NCBI GenBank assembly: GCA_902614355.1
Contig: CACMKP010000003.1
Span: forward strand, 1-64,000
Reading direction: 5' to 3'
DNA from: an uncultured Pelagibacteraceae bacterium
Lineage (GTDB): Bacteria > Pseudomonadota > Alphaproteobacteria > Pelagibacterales > Pelagibacteraceae
DNA: 64,000 bases
Shown here: one piece after another, positions 48,284-57,522 of the stretch
Layout: every line of letters starts with the position of its first letter
Position numbering within the stretch: position 1 is the first letter of the stretch
Program-made: the position numbers and the translations under genes
The notes under the pieces: model-generated
Seen by the model: the letters and a program-made list of their open reading frames with translations, nothing else
What the model was told of the DNA's origin: nothing
The model's database searches: none

Positions 48284-49195
48284 ATGAACGATATTAGGCT
48301 AAAAAAAAGAAGTTTAAGCCAAGAGGATTTATTTAATTTCTCGGAGCTATTTAAACTAATGAAGCCTAGAGTAATGTCTCTCGTTATTTTTACTTGTGCC
48401 GTGGGTCTATTAACAGCACCAAGTCTTGTTTCAACTAAAGAGGCTGTAATTGGTATTTTGTTAGTTTCATTAGGTGCCGGTGCAGCGGGGGCATTAAATA
48501 TGTGGTACGAGTCTGATCTCGATGCTCTAATGACAAGGACTTGTTTAAGGCCAATTCCGACTGGAAAGGTAAATAAGAATCAAGCTTTAATATTTGGCAT
48601 TACCCTATCAATTGTTTCGGTAGTAGCCTTAGATTATTTTACAAATAGGATTTCAGCTGCAATATTACTTTTAACAATATTGTTCTATGTATTTGTTTAT
48701 ACAATCTGGCTTAAGAGAAGAACGCCCCAAAATATAGTTATTGGTGGGGCTGCAGGTGCATTTCCACCAGTTATAGGATGGACTATTTCTACAGGTTCGC
48801 TTTCGTTAGAACCCCTTACCTTTTTTCTTATAATTTTTTTTTGGACTCCTTCACACTTTTGGGCTTTGAGTTTGTATAAATCTGATGATTATAAAAAAGC
48901 TAAGTTACCTATGCTTCCATTAACTAATGGAGTTGAGTCAACTAAATTGAATATATTCATTTACTCTTTATTAATGGTGCCTGTAATAATTTTCCCATTT
49001 TTAATAGATTTTGTTGGTTTAGCATTTTTAATACCATCATTGATGCTTACTTTTTACTATAATTATTTATGTTATCAGCTATTTAATTTCAAAAAAGATA
49101 GGTTTAATCCCAAAATAGCTAGAACTATATTTGGATATTCAATACTTTATTTATTTTTGATTTTCGTCCTGTTTTTGATAGATAAAATTGTATGA
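48284..49195 (+). CDS. ctaB: protoheme IX farnesyltransferase (heme O synthase)
   Basis: UbiA-superfamily membrane enzyme of 303 residues converting heme B to heme O on the way to heme A. LMKPRVMSLVIFT near the start, NMWYESDLDALMTRTCLRPIPTG (first Asp-rich motif) and WTPSHFWALSLYKSDDYKKAKLPMLP (second) are diagnostic. I chose the ATG at 48284 rather than the TTG one codon upstream. Its stop overlaps the coxF-like start (ATGA). No ctaA (heme A synthase) is in the window. Confidence 0.94.
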   Translation: MNDIRLKKRSLSQEDLFNFSELFKLMKPRVMSLVIFTCAVGLLTAPSLVSTKEAVIGILLVSLGAGAAGALNMWYESDLDALMTRTCLRPIPTGKVNKNQALIFGITLSIVSVVALDYFTNRISAAILLLTILFYVFVYTIWLKRRTPQNIVIGGAAGAFPPVIGWTISTGSLSLEPLTFFLIIFFWTPSHFWALSLYKSDDYKKAKLPMLPLTNGVESTKLNIFIYSLLMVPVIIFPFLIDFVGLAFLIPSLMLTFYYNYLCYQLFNFKKDRFNPKIARTIFGYSILYLFLIFVLFLIDKIV

Positions 49196-49317
49196 TAACA
49201 CCCGATAAAAAAACAAAAAGAAAAAACATTATTACTGCATTAGCAATTATTGCTTTTATGATTTTTCTTTTCTTTTTTACTTTATATAACACAGGAGTAT
49301 TTGACAGGGCTATATGA
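49192..49317 (+). CDS. CoxF-like small membrane protein of the oxidase operon
   Basis: A 41-residue frame (MITPDKKTKRKNIITALAII...) with a basic N-terminus, one membrane helix (about 13-31) and the tail TGVFDRAI. It is fixed between its neighbours by two ATGA overlaps: its ATG overlaps the ctaB stop and its TGA overlaps the ctaG start. Alphaproteobacterial oxidase operons carry a short membrane protein (CoxF) at exactly this place, between ctaB and ctaG. Function is not established; a role in oxidase assembly is presumed. Length and context make a chance frame very unlikely. Confidence 0.85.
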   Translation: MITPDKKTKRKNIITALAIIAFMIFLFFFTLYNTGVFDRAI

Positions 49318-49847
49318 TTGAGAAAAAAAAATTAACACCACTAGTTCTTGCTGGAATATTTGTTTTAATGTTGGGTCTTTCATATGCTTCAGTGCCCTTG
49401 TATGAAATTTTCTGTAAAGTGACAGGTTTTGGGGGAACTACTCAGGTTGCAAATAAAGCTCCACAGATTGTTTTAGATAAAGTTGTTAGTGTGAGATTTG
49501 ACACAAATGTGAACAATTTGCCTTGGGATTTTAAGGCTAAGTCTAATGTGATGGATGTAAAAGTTGGTCAAGTTAATAAAATTGAGTTTGAAGTAACAAA
49601 TTATAGTAATGAGCCAACGGCTGGTGTAGCGAGTTTTAATGTTTCACCATCAAGTTTTGGAAAATACTATAGCAAATTAGGCTGTTTTTGTTTTGAAAAG
49701 CAAGAGTTGAAAGCTGGAGAAAAAGCTACGTATGTGATGACTTTTTATTTAGATCCTGAGATGGTTAATGATGCAACTGTTAAAAATCTTGAGGATGTAA
49801 CAATGTCGTATACTTTTTTCTCGACAGATTACTATAAACAATCATAA
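49314..49847 (+). CDS. ctaG: cytochrome c oxidase assembly protein CtaG/Cox11
   Basis: Copper chaperone delivering Cu to the CuB site of subunit I. It has 177 residues: one N-terminal helix (about 8-28), then a periplasmic immunoglobulin-like domain. The copper ligands are in CFCFEKQ (Cys pair), preceded by GKYYSKLGCF. VPLYEIFCKVTGFGGTTQ is the conserved segment after the helix. It starts inside the stop of the coxF-like gene, and ctaE follows seven bases later. Confidence 0.95.
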   Translation: MIEKKKLTPLVLAGIFVLMLGLSYASVPLYEIFCKVTGFGGTTQVANKAPQIVLDKVVSVRFDTNVNNLPWDFKAKSNVMDVKVGQVNKIEFEVTNYSNEPTAGVASFNVSPSSFGKYYSKLGCFCFEKQELKAGEKATYVMTFYLDPEMVNDATVKNLEDVTMSYTFFSTDYYKQS

Positions 49848-49854
49848 TTAATAT

Positions 49855-50643
49855 ATGTCAGGTGAAAAAAAACACGATTATCATTTAGTTGACCCAAGCC
49901 CTTGGCCAATTTACGTTTCATTTTCCTGTTTGGTTTTAGCTCTGGGTACCGTTTATTATATGCACTCCGATGTTTCGTGGGGAATGTATTTGGGTTTTGC
50001 TCTTTTAATTTACGGTGCATACATGTGGTTTAGAGATGTTGTTATAGAGGCAGAGCATCAAGGTCATCATACACCCGTTGTACAAATTCATCATCGTTAT
50101 GGCATGACATTGTTTATAGCCTCTGAGGTTATGTTTTTTGTTGCTTGGTTTTGGGCATACTTCGACATCAGTCTTTTTCCTAATGAATTTGTAGGAAATG
50201 TATGGCCTCCCAAAGATATTAAAACTTTTGATCCTTGGGATATTCCATTAATAAATACTTTAGTGTTACTCTTGTCAGGAACGACTGTAACTTGGTCCCA
50301 CCACGCACTTTTAGAAGATGATAGAAAAGGTTTTATACAAGGATTAGTTGCAACTGTTGTTCTTGGAGTATGTTTTACTGCTCTACAAGCTTACGAATAT
50401 CATCACGCAACATTTAGCTTTTCAGATCATATATATGGATCGGTATTTTATATGGCCACAGGGTTTCATGGTTTTCATGTTATTGTAGGAACAATTTTCT
50501 TAGCAGTATGTCTTTGGAGAGGAAAGTTAGGTCACTTTAACAAAGATCATCACTTTGGTTTCGAAGCTGCTGCATGGTATTGGCATTTTGTTGACGTTGT
50601 ATGGCTATTTTTGTTTGCAGCAATATACATCTGGGGAAGTTAG
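49855..50643 (+). CDS. ctaE: cytochrome c oxidase subunit III
   Basis: Membrane subunit of 262 residues with seven helices, stabilising the catalytic core. HDYHLVDPSPWPIYVSFSCL at the start, SEVMFFVAWFWAYF (helix III) and the C-terminal HHFGFEAAAWYWHFVDVVWLFLF are highly conserved. It follows ctaG and precedes surf1 by ten bases. In this operon it lies after the assembly genes, the usual alphaproteobacterial order. Confidence 0.97.
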   Translation: MSGEKKHDYHLVDPSPWPIYVSFSCLVLALGTVYYMHSDVSWGMYLGFALLIYGAYMWFRDVVIEAEHQGHHTPVVQIHHRYGMTLFIASEVMFFVAWFWAYFDISLFPNEFVGNVWPPKDIKTFDPWDIPLINTLVLLLSGTTVTWSHHALLEDDRKGFIQGLVATVVLGVCFTALQAYEYHHATFSFSDHIYGSVFYMATGFHGFHVIVGTIFLAVCLWRGKLGHFNKDHHFGFEAAAWYWHFVDVVWLFLFAAIYIWGS

Positions 50644-50653
50644 ATCTGTATCA

Positions 50654-51307
50654 TTGAAATATAAGTTTTTATTCTCTGTTTTTATAATTTTTTTTATTTT
50701 AGTTTTTATTGCCTTAGGTGTTTGGCAAATGATCCGTTTAAATTGGAAAAATAATCTTATTTTGGAAATTGAAAATTCACTCAAAAAACCTCCAGTTGAA
50801 CTATCCCAATCGAATAAAGAAAATTTTTTAAAAATTAAAACGTCTGGATTAATAAATTTTGAAAAACAAATTTATTTATATAACCTGAATGAGTCAGGTA
50901 CCCCAGGTTTTGAGGTAATAAATCCAATTTTTATTGGTCAGGAAAATTATTTAATTAACCGGGGTTGGATACCATTTGAAAAAAAAGACACTCCAGAAAT
51001 AAACGTATTTGATCAAAATAACATAATAGGTACATTGAGAATTCAGGGCAGAAAAAATATTTTTAAACCTGATAATGATCTAAATAAAAATTATTGGTTT
51101 AGTTTAGATAGGGAAGATATATTTACATTTACAGGTAAGAATTTTTCTAAATATATAATTTATCTTGATGGAAATTATCAATTTCCTAGACCAAAAAAAA
51201 TTACCGCTAATATTTCTAATAATCACAAAAAGTACGCAATGACATGGTTTTCATTAGCGATTTCAATTCTTTTGCTATATCTATATTTTAGAAAAAAGAA
51301 TTATTAA
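50654..51307 (+). CDS. surf1: SURF1-family cytochrome oxidase assembly protein
   Basis: Assembly factor for heme a insertion. It has 217 residues from a TTG start at 50654, ten bases after ctaE; the only earlier in-frame start lies 99 bases inside ctaE and has no support. The N-terminal helix (about 4-24) ends in LGVWQMIRLNWKN, the SURF1 signature region. NRGWIPFEKK and YAMTWFSLAISILLLYLYF (second helix) complete the family pattern. It overlaps thrC by one base. Confidence 0.88.
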   Translation: MKYKFLFSVFIIFFILVFIALGVWQMIRLNWKNNLILEIENSLKKPPVELSQSNKENFLKIKTSGLINFEKQIYLYNLNESGTPGFEVINPIFIGQENYLINRGWIPFEKKDTPEINVFDQNNIIGTLRIQGRKNIFKPDNDLNKNYWFSLDREDIFTFTGKNFSKYIIYLDGNYQFPRPKKITANISNNHKKYAMTWFSLAISILLLYLYFRKKNY

Positions 51308-52680
51308 TGAATTACATAAGCACAAGAAACAATCATAAAAACTTTACTTTTAAAGACGTTTTCCTAAAAGGTTTGGCTGACGATGGGGGACTATTTGTTC
51401 CCAAGTCAATTAAACCCTTTAAAAAGGAAGAATTAAATAATCTAAAAAACCTTAGTTACAATGATTTAGCAGCTGAAATAATTTATCCATTTATAGGAGA
51501 TTTCATGTCTAAAGATGATTTAATCTCTTTGATTTCAAAATCATATTCAAATTTCAGATCCGACGACGTTGTTAAAATATCTGATCTAGGAGATTTAAAA
51601 GTATTAGAATTGTTTCATGGACCTACACTTGCTTTTAAAGATATCGCAATGCAACTAATAGGTAATTTTTATCGATATCATTTAGGCCGTGATCAAAAAA
51701 AAATTAATATAATAGTAGCAACTTCAGGTGATACAGGTGCTGCTGCCATAGACGCTTTAAAGGGAATAAATAATTTAAATGTTTTTGTGCTACACCCTAA
51801 CAATAAAATTTCGCCAGTGCAAAGAAGACTAATGACAATACATGAGGAGAGTAATGTATTTAACATTGCGGTGGAGGGTAATTTTGACGATTGCCAAAAT
51901 TTAGTAAAAGCAATGTTTAACGACGAAAAATTTTCTAAAGCAATCAATATGTCGGGTGTAAATTCAATTAATTGGGCAAGAATTATTGCTCAATCAGTGT
52001 ATTATTTTTACGCTTACTTTAAAGTTGGAAATGGTCAACCTTTGTCCTTCTCTGTTCCAACAGGAAACTTCGGTGATATTTACGCTGGCTATTTAGCAAA
52101 AAAATTAGGTCTTCCAATTGATAAACTAATCGTAGCTACAAATAAAAATGACATACTGCACAGAGCTATATCTGGTGGTGATTATAGTCAAAAGAAAGTT
52201 GAGGAAACAAATACACCAAGCATGGATATACAGATAGCAAGTAATTTCGAAAGACTTTTATACGACGTAAAAGATTGTAACTCGGATGTTACAAAAGATG
52301 TAATGGCCGAAATAAAAAATAACACTTATAAAATTGATAAAAATGACTTAGATAAAATCAAAAAGAATTTTATATCTGAAATGCTTGATGAAAACGAAAC
52401 TGTTGAAATGATAAAAACTATCAATGATGAACATCAAATAGTAGTTGATCCGCATACTGCAGTGGGTATCGGTGCTGTGCGAAAATTGAGATTGGAAAAA
52501 AATTGTGTTGTATTATCAACTGCACACCCATGTAAATTTCCAAAAGCAATAGAAGATGCAATTTCAAAAACTGAAAATTTACCAGATTGTCTGAAATACG
52601 TTAATGACAGAAAAGAAAAATTTGAACTTCTATCAAATGATATTGAAAAAGTTAAAAAATATGTGATGAATTCAATATGA
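51307..52680 (+). CDS. thrC: threonine synthase
   Basis: PLP enzyme converting phosphohomoserine to threonine. It has 457 residues, the longer bacterial type starting MNYISTRN. Lys111 in HGPTLAFKDIAMQL binds PLP; VATSGDTGAAA binds the phosphate, and SVPTGNFGDIYAGYLAKK is another diagnostic block. It begins within the surf1 stop and overlaps the peroxiredoxin by four bases (ATGA). Its pathway partner thrB is on the opposite strand 1 kb away, and hom is not in the window. Confidence 0.95.
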   Translation: MNYISTRNNHKNFTFKDVFLKGLADDGGLFVPKSIKPFKKEELNNLKNLSYNDLAAEIIYPFIGDFMSKDDLISLISKSYSNFRSDDVVKISDLGDLKVLELFHGPTLAFKDIAMQLIGNFYRYHLGRDQKKINIIVATSGDTGAAAIDALKGINNLNVFVLHPNNKISPVQRRLMTIHEESNVFNIAVEGNFDDCQNLVKAMFNDEKFSKAINMSGVNSINWARIIAQSVYYFYAYFKVGNGQPLSFSVPTGNFGDIYAGYLAKKLGLPIDKLIVATNKNDILHRAISGGDYSQKKVEETNTPSMDIQIASNFERLLYDVKDCNSDVTKDVMAEIKNNTYKIDKNDLDKIKKNFISEMLDENETVEMIKTINDEHQIVVDPHTAVGIGAVRKLRLEKNCVVLSTAHPCKFPKAIEDAISKTENLPDCLKYVNDRKEKFELLSNDIEKVKKYVMNSI

Positions 52681-53165
52681 AACTTAAAATAAAAGACCAA
52701 CTACCAGACACAGAAGTTTTTCAACTTGTTGATGGAGAACCACAAAAAAACAAATTAAGAGAAATTATTGGTAATGGTAAAATTATTTTGTTTGGTTTAC
52801 CTGGGGCATTTACATCAACTTGCTCTAAACTTCATCTTCCAGGCTTTGTGGCAAATGCAGATAAAATCAAAGCAAAAGGAATAGAACAAATATTTTGTCT
52901 ATCTGTCAACGATCCTTATGTAATGAATGGTTGGGGGGAGATAAATAATACTACAGGTAAAATAAAAATGTTATCTGATCCTTATTTGTTATTCACAAAA
53001 GCAATTGGTGCAGAAGTTGATCGTAATGCAAAAGGAATGGGAATTAGATCAAATCGTTATTTAATAGTAATTGAAAATTTCACAGTTGTTAATATTCACG
53101 AAGAAAAAGAGACTAAAGAGTGTGGTTTAACTTCCGCGGAAAATTTATTAAATAATTTACTATAG
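52677..53165 (+). CDS. peroxiredoxin (Prx5/type II-like)
   Basis: Thiol peroxidase of 162 residues reducing H2O2 or organic peroxides. The peroxidatic Cys49 lies in PGAFTSTCSKLHLPGF, the Prx5 form; no obvious resolving Cys is placed as in 2-Cys enzymes, so glutathione or glutaredoxin is a likely reductant. LLSDPYLLFTKAIGAE and RSNRYLIVIEN are family segments. It overlaps thrC by four bases and ends ahead of a hairpin. Confidence 0.92.
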   Translation: MKLKIKDQLPDTEVFQLVDGEPQKNKLREIIGNGKIILFGLPGAFTSTCSKLHLPGFVANADKIKAKGIEQIFCLSVNDPYVMNGWGEINNTTGKIKMLSDPYLLFTKAIGAEVDRNAKGMGIRSNRYLIVIENFTVVNIHEEKETKECGLTSAENLLNNLL

Positions 53166-53168
53166 GTT

Positions 53169-53187
53169 ATGCGCTTTCCAAGCGCAT
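53169..53187. terminator. hairpin between peroxiredoxin and rnhA
   Basis: Inverted repeat ATGCGCTT (53169-53176) / AAGCGCAT (53180-53187) with a three-base loop, located 4 bases after the peroxiredoxin stop and 4 bases before the rnhA stop. GC-rich relative to its surroundings. T-rich sequence follows on the plus strand. It can stop both converging transcripts. Confidence 0.72.
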
Positions 53188-53190
53188 GCT

Positions 53191-53613
53191 TTAATTGTTT
53201 GCTGCCGATCTTGCAAGTAAATCTACTTCATTATTTAACTCATCAGTAGAATGTGCTTTTACCCAATTCCAACTTATTTCAAATTCATTATTTAAAAGAT
53301 CTAACTCTAACCAAAGTTCTTTATTTTTTACATCTTGTTTGTTTGCTGTTTTCCATCCATTTTTTTTCCAATTGTGAACCCATTCTGTTATTCCAGATTT
53401 CACGTACTTGGAATCTGTAAAAATTTGAACTTTACTACCCTTTGAAATTTTTTTAAGAGCTTGTATAGGTGCTAACAATTCCATCTGATTATTCGTAGTA
53501 TCTTTTTTATTTCCTTTTATTTCAATTTTTTTTCCATCATCTAATATTATTGCCGCCCAACCACCTCTACCTGGGTTTTCTATACAAGAACCGTCTGTGT
53601 ATATCTTGATCAT
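53191..53613 (-). CDS. rnhA: ribonuclease HI
   Basis: Cuts RNA in RNA-DNA hybrids. It has 140 residues with the complete DEDD active site: Asp7 (YTDGSC), Glu45 (NQMELLA), Asp67 (TDSKY) and Asp131 (NEVDLLAR). The length matches single-domain RNase HI without extra binding domain. It is the last gene of a minus-strand series and overlaps thrB by one base. Confidence 0.95.
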   Translation of the reverse strand: MIKIYTDGSCIENPGRGGWAAIILDDGKKIEIKGNKKDTTNNQMELLAPIQALKKISKGSKVQIFTDSKYVKSGITEWVHNWKKNGWKTANKQDVKNKELWLELDLLNNEFEISWNWVKAHSTDELNNEVDLLARSAANN

Positions 53614-54578
53614 TAACTTAAGTAATCTTTATAGGTTTTTAAATTATTATGTATTACTAATTTTTGATAATACTCTCTTGGATCTTTGATCTTAATTAAT
53701 GCTTTTTTTGGAGTATTTGTGTAGTCATACAGTCTGGTTAAAAAATATCTCATTGCTGCACCACGGCATAGAGTATTTATTGATTTCTTTTCTTTTTTAG
53801 TAATTTTTTTTACACTTTCGTAACCTTTTATTAAATTCTTAATCTTTCTTTTATTAATTCTAAATTTTGTTTTATCTTTATCAAAACATAAAGCATTTAT
53901 GCAAATAGCAATCTCGTACATAAAATAATCATTTGCTGCAAAATAAAAATCAATTATGCCAGATATTTTATTACCTTTAAAAAAAATATTATCTATAAAC
54001 AGATCTCCATGAATAATACCTTGAGGTAATTTTTTTGGCCATTTATCTTTTATATCTTTTAAATTATCTTTTAAAAACTTTTCTAAGTTACTAAATTTTT
54101 GAGACTTAAATTTAATACTATTTAATAGAGGATTAAGATTTTTAATATTCATTGAGTTTTTTCTGTATAGTTTTAGTTTTTTTGTAGATAAGTGTATTTG
54201 CGCAATTGTTTTACCAATATCAAAACAATTCTTTAGATTAAGCTTTTTTTTGTCTTTTCCGTCAAGAAAAGTTACGACACAAGATATTTTATTTTTAACC
54301 TTGATTAGATAACTTCCTCGATTATTTTTAAGAGGTTTGGGACAATTAAATTTTAGATTACTTAATTGATCCATTAATTTCATAAAAAAAGGTATCTCTT
54401 TTTTCACAACTCTTTTTTCAAAAATTGTAAGAATAAACTTTTTATTTTTTGATCTGAGTAAATAATTAGTGTTTTCAATACCTTGTTTTATTCCTTTAAA
54501 ACTTTGAAAATTTTCAAAATTAAATTTTCTGTTTATAGTTGTTAAATCACTCCTATTAATCTTGGTATAGACAGCCAT
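53613..54578 (-). CDS. thrB: homoserine kinase (ThrB, APH-like type)
   Basis: Phosphorylates homoserine for threonine synthesis. It has 321 residues and the aminoglycoside-phosphotransferase-like fold used by alphaproteobacterial homoserine kinase II: MAVYTKINRSDLTTI at the start, catalytic loop IIHGDLFIDN and the metal-binding IIDFYFAANDYFMYEIA. thrC is nearby on the other strand, which supports this role over other APH kinases. It sits between ispH (directly upstream, no gap) and rnhA. Confidence 0.9.
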   Translation of the reverse strand: MAVYTKINRSDLTTINRKFNFENFQSFKGIKQGIENTNYLLRSKNKKFILTIFEKRVVKKEIPFFMKLMDQLSNLKFNCPKPLKNNRGSYLIKVKNKISCVVTFLDGKDKKKLNLKNCFDIGKTIAQIHLSTKKLKLYRKNSMNIKNLNPLLNSIKFKSQKFSNLEKFLKDNLKDIKDKWPKKLPQGIIHGDLFIDNIFFKGNKISGIIDFYFAANDYFMYEIAICINALCFDKDKTKFRINKRKIKNLIKGYESVKKITKKEKKSINTLCRGAAMRYFLTRLYDYTNTPKKALIKIKDPREYYQKLVIHNNLKTYKDYLS

Positions 54579-55523
54579 TTAATTTAATTTCTTAGGTACT
54601 TTGAAAACAACGTTTTCTTTAATTATCTCAACCTCGTCTATGGATACTGTAAATTTCTTTTTTAAATCATCTATGAAGTTTTCTACAAGAATTTCTGGTG
54701 CAGAGGCCCCAGAAGAAATCCCTATAGTTTTAGATTTTTCAATTAAATGATAAGGTATTTCACTTTGGGAGTGAATTAGATGAGTATTGTTACAACCTGA
54801 TTTTTTTGCGACCTCAACTAGCCTCACTGAATTTGAGGAATTTCTACTTCCAATTACAAAAAACATATCACATTTTTTTGCAATATTTTTTACAGCCATC
54901 TGTCTATTTGTCGTTGCGTAACATATATCCTCTTTATGTGGTTCTCTAATTCCTGGAAATCTATCTTTTAAAATACTAATTATACTTTTTGTGTCATCTA
55001 CTGATAAAGTTGTTTGAGTTACAAAAGCTAATTTTTTTTTTTCTTTATATTCATATTTTTTTGCTTCATCTTCATCTTGAATAAGGTCTATCGAACCTAC
55101 TGGTAATTGTCCCATTGTTCCAACAACCTCAGGATGGTTCTGGTGTCCAATCAAAATTAAGTGATAATCTGATTTGTGAAGATTTTCAGCTTCACGATGA
55201 ACTTTCGAGACTAGGGGACAAGTAGCATCCACATATGTCATTTTGTAACTTTTAGCTTCATAGGGAACTTTTTTTGGAACCCCGTGCGCAGAAAAAATTA
55301 CAGGTCTAGTTTTATCTTTAATTTCTTCAAGCTCTTCAACAAATATAGCTCCTTTCTTTTTTAAATCGTCAACTACAAATTTATTATGAACAATTTCATG
55401 TCTAACGTAAACTGGAACACCGTATTTTTGAATGGCCTTCTCAACAATTTCAATTGCTCTCTCTACACCTGCACAAAATCCTCTTGGTGCAGACAGTAAA
55501 ATTTTTATTTCTTTATTTTTCAT
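54579..55523 (-). CDS. ispH: 4-hydroxy-3-methylbut-2-enyl diphosphate reductase
   Basis: Last enzyme of the MEP pathway, giving IPP and DMAPP. It has 314 residues from the ATG at 55523; a TTG three codons earlier has less support. The iron-sulfur ligands are visible: Cys17 (RGFCAGVERA), one in VDATCPLVSKVH and one in DICYATTNRQ. Family residues HGVPKK and TQTTLS are present. It overlaps blh by 11 bases, placing isoprenoid precursor supply in the retinal gene set. Confidence 0.96.
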   Translation of the reverse strand: MKNKEIKILLSAPRGFCAGVERAIEIVEKAIQKYGVPVYVRHEIVHNKFVVDDLKKKGAIFVEELEEIKDKTRPVIFSAHGVPKKVPYEAKSYKMTYVDATCPLVSKVHREAENLHKSDYHLILIGHQNHPEVVGTMGQLPVGSIDLIQDEDEAKKYEYKEKKKLAFVTQTTLSVDDTKSIISILKDRFPGIREPHKEDICYATTNRQMAVKNIAKKCDMFFVIGSRNSSNSVRLVEVAKKSGCNNTHLIHSQSEIPYHLIEKSKTIGISSGASAPEILVENFIDDLKKKFTVSIDEVEIIKENVVFKVPKKLN

Positions 55524-56451
55524 TTTTTTCAATTAAATATTCGAGCAATATATGCGGAAAAGTTAAAGACGCCAAACCTATAAATATTAATTTCAAAATT
55601 GCACTGTCTAAGTTGTAATTGTTATTTAAAAAATAAAGACCTATTAAACAAAAAATAGCAGTTAGGATAGTTAAAGGGGTAGCTTTTTTAATAAAAACTA
55701 AAAGTCCATCCCTTAAACTTTCTTGATCAAGTTCAGTGATTAATGAAATACTATGTCTTATAGAATGCAAAAAACAAAAATAAATTGTGAAGGCTATTAA
55801 TGGAGAGAAATGCATATTTATGATTATTATCGAGAAATAATCAAAAAAAATTGTAAATTTTTTTAAGTCAAATTTTTTGAAAAATAAAATTATGCTAGAT
55901 AATGCACTTAATACAATCCCAATTATCAAAAAATTATTATTTTCGATCACATTTAAACTTTGATAAAATGATTCATTCTCGATTAACAGTACTTTGAAAA
56001 TAGAAACTGTTTCATTAAAATTAAAATACAGTGGTGCCAATACTACCAAAGATCCTTTAAGAAAAAATAAAAATTGATTTAAATATGAATTATTATCTAT
56101 TAGAAATTGAGTATCTTCTTTTCCAAAATGAAATGAAGCAACAATTAAAAAAGCAATAAGCACTACTGTTGGCAAAAGTACCCAAAGAATTATAACTGTT
56201 AACGCAAGCAGAAAATAGGATGTATAGAAAGTGATTATATTATTTATTTGGAAAATTTTAATAAGCTTCCTTCCCTTTATATGATCCAAAGAACCATGTG
56301 ATACACCAATTATTAAAATTAATAATAAACAAACCAATGGAGAAATACTTAGATTGTAAGCTTTTATAAACGGTAGAGAAACAATATTACAAAATAAAAA
56401 AAAAATAAAAGAATGTTTAAAGTTAATTTTCTTAATCGGTATAGTCATCAT
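55513..56451 (-). CDS. blh: beta-carotene 15,15'-dioxygenase (Blh/Brp family)
   Basis: Membrane enzyme cleaving beta-carotene into two retinal molecules. It has 312 residues with about eight helices. The conserved His motif GVSHGSLDH (near 50-58) and SFHFGKEDT and CFLHSIRHS carry the likely iron-binding His. It directly follows crtY. Starts at ATG 56451 or 56448 are both possible; a TTG at 56454 is less so. Retinal production implies a rhodopsin elsewhere; none lies in this window. Confidence 0.92.
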   Translation of the reverse strand: MMTIPIKKINFKHSFIFFLFCNIVSLPFIKAYNLSISPLVCLLLILIIGVSHGSLDHIKGRKLIKIFQINNIITFYTSYFLLALTVIILWVLLPTVVLIAFLIVASFHFGKEDTQFLIDNNSYLNQFLFFLKGSLVVLAPLYFNFNETVSIFKVLLIENESFYQSLNVIENNNFLIIGIVLSALSSIILFFKKFDLKKFTIFFDYFSIIIINMHFSPLIAFTIYFCFLHSIRHSISLITELDQESLRDGLLVFIKKATPLTILTAIFCLIGLYFLNNNYNLDSAILKLIFIGLASLTFPHILLEYLIEKNEK

Positions 56452-56454
56452 CAA

Positions 56455-57522
56455 TTAGTCAAATAAAGCTTTAATAAATATCCATTTTGGCATTTTAAAA
56501 ATTATACTTAAATCTTCTAAAAAATTACTCTTATTTGATAGAAATTTTATAACAGTCTTTGGTGAAGTCTTAAACATCCTAAAAAATACATCAGACATTT
56601 TTTCAGGATTTTTCTGAAGAACACGTAGGAAAATTTCATCCAAAAATTGGTATTTTCTATCTATTTCAAATTTTTTAGTATTTGAAATATTATCAATATT
56701 CTCTCTAATATACTTGCTGTGTTCTTGTATATTTAAAAAAGTATATCCAGTGCTTAATCTTGTCATTCCACCGGCTGTTCCAATATTGATTTTATTTTTT
56801 TCGTTTTTATTTAATGGATAAAATAGTGGTATTGCTCCCTCTTCTTTATAAGTAATTTCATAATTTTTAATTTTTAAATTATTTTTAATATAATTGTTTA
56901 TTTGATTTTCATAATCTTTTTGTGAATTGTCATTCATTTTTGATAACCAAGTTGTCTCTACTAAAGCTCTATTTTTTGTGTATGGTAATGTATAAAAAAA
57001 ATGCACACTTTCTCTTTGCTCACAATCAAAGTCCATGAGGTTAAAAATTTTTTCGTCGAAAATATCATTGTCTGTTTTTATTTCTATACCACAAAAATGT
57101 TGCCAAAGATTTAGATGGTTTTTTTTGATATTTGGCACACTATTAAAAACTAAAGAATTTTGCCTGTTAATCTCTTCTATATTTTTGAAAAAGAAAATAT
57201 TTTCATTTTTTTTTAGTTTGTTCTTAATTTTTTCATAAAATAGACCGCTATCAATGCTTTGATATGGAAAATTTTTACATTCTAAATAATTTGTTTTACC
57301 TGGGATATTAATTGAAAAATTCTCCCAATTTTTTTTTACACAATCGTCAAAGTTATGAGGTGCTATTTTCCAAAAAGACCAAGTCTTATCTCGTTTATAT
57401 TCCTTCCTAGGTTCAATAATTGCTAAAGTTTTATCTTTTAATTTTTCATGAATTTCTAACTCATAAGCAAGAGATAATCCTGCACAACCACCACCGATAA
57501 TTACATAATCAAATTCTCTCAT
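56455..57522 (-). CDS. crtY: lycopene beta-cyclase
   Basis: Converts lycopene to beta-carotene. It has 355 residues. The dinucleotide-binding GGGCAGLSLA lies at 10-19 after DYVII. RDKTWSFWK and VETTWLS (ETT region) and GTAGGMTRLSTGYTF are typical blocks of CrtY cyclases. It overlaps crtB by 14 bases, and blh follows immediately. Confidence 0.93.
   Translation of the reverse strand: MREFDYVIIGGGCAGLSLAYELEIHEKLKDKTLAIIEPRKEYKRDKTWSFWKIAPHNFDDCVKKNWENFSINIPGKTNYLECKNFPYQSIDSGLFYEKIKNKLKKNENIFFFKNIEEINRQNSLVFNSVPNIKKNHLNLWQHFCGIEIKTDNDIFDEKIFNLMDFDCEQRESVHFFYTLPYTKNRALVETTWLSKMNDNSQKDYENQINNYIKNNLKIKNYEITYKEEGAIPLFYPLNKNEKNKINIGTAGGMTRLSTGYTFLNIQEHSKYIRENIDNISNTKKFEIDRKYQFLDEIFLRVLQKNPEKMSDVFFRMFKTSPKTVIKFLSNKSNFLEDLSIIFKMPKWIFIKALFD

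Noticed and set aside
50555..50653. Extended surf1 start inside ctaE
   Set aside because: The extra 33 residues translate the conserved ctaE end in another frame and do not match SURF1.
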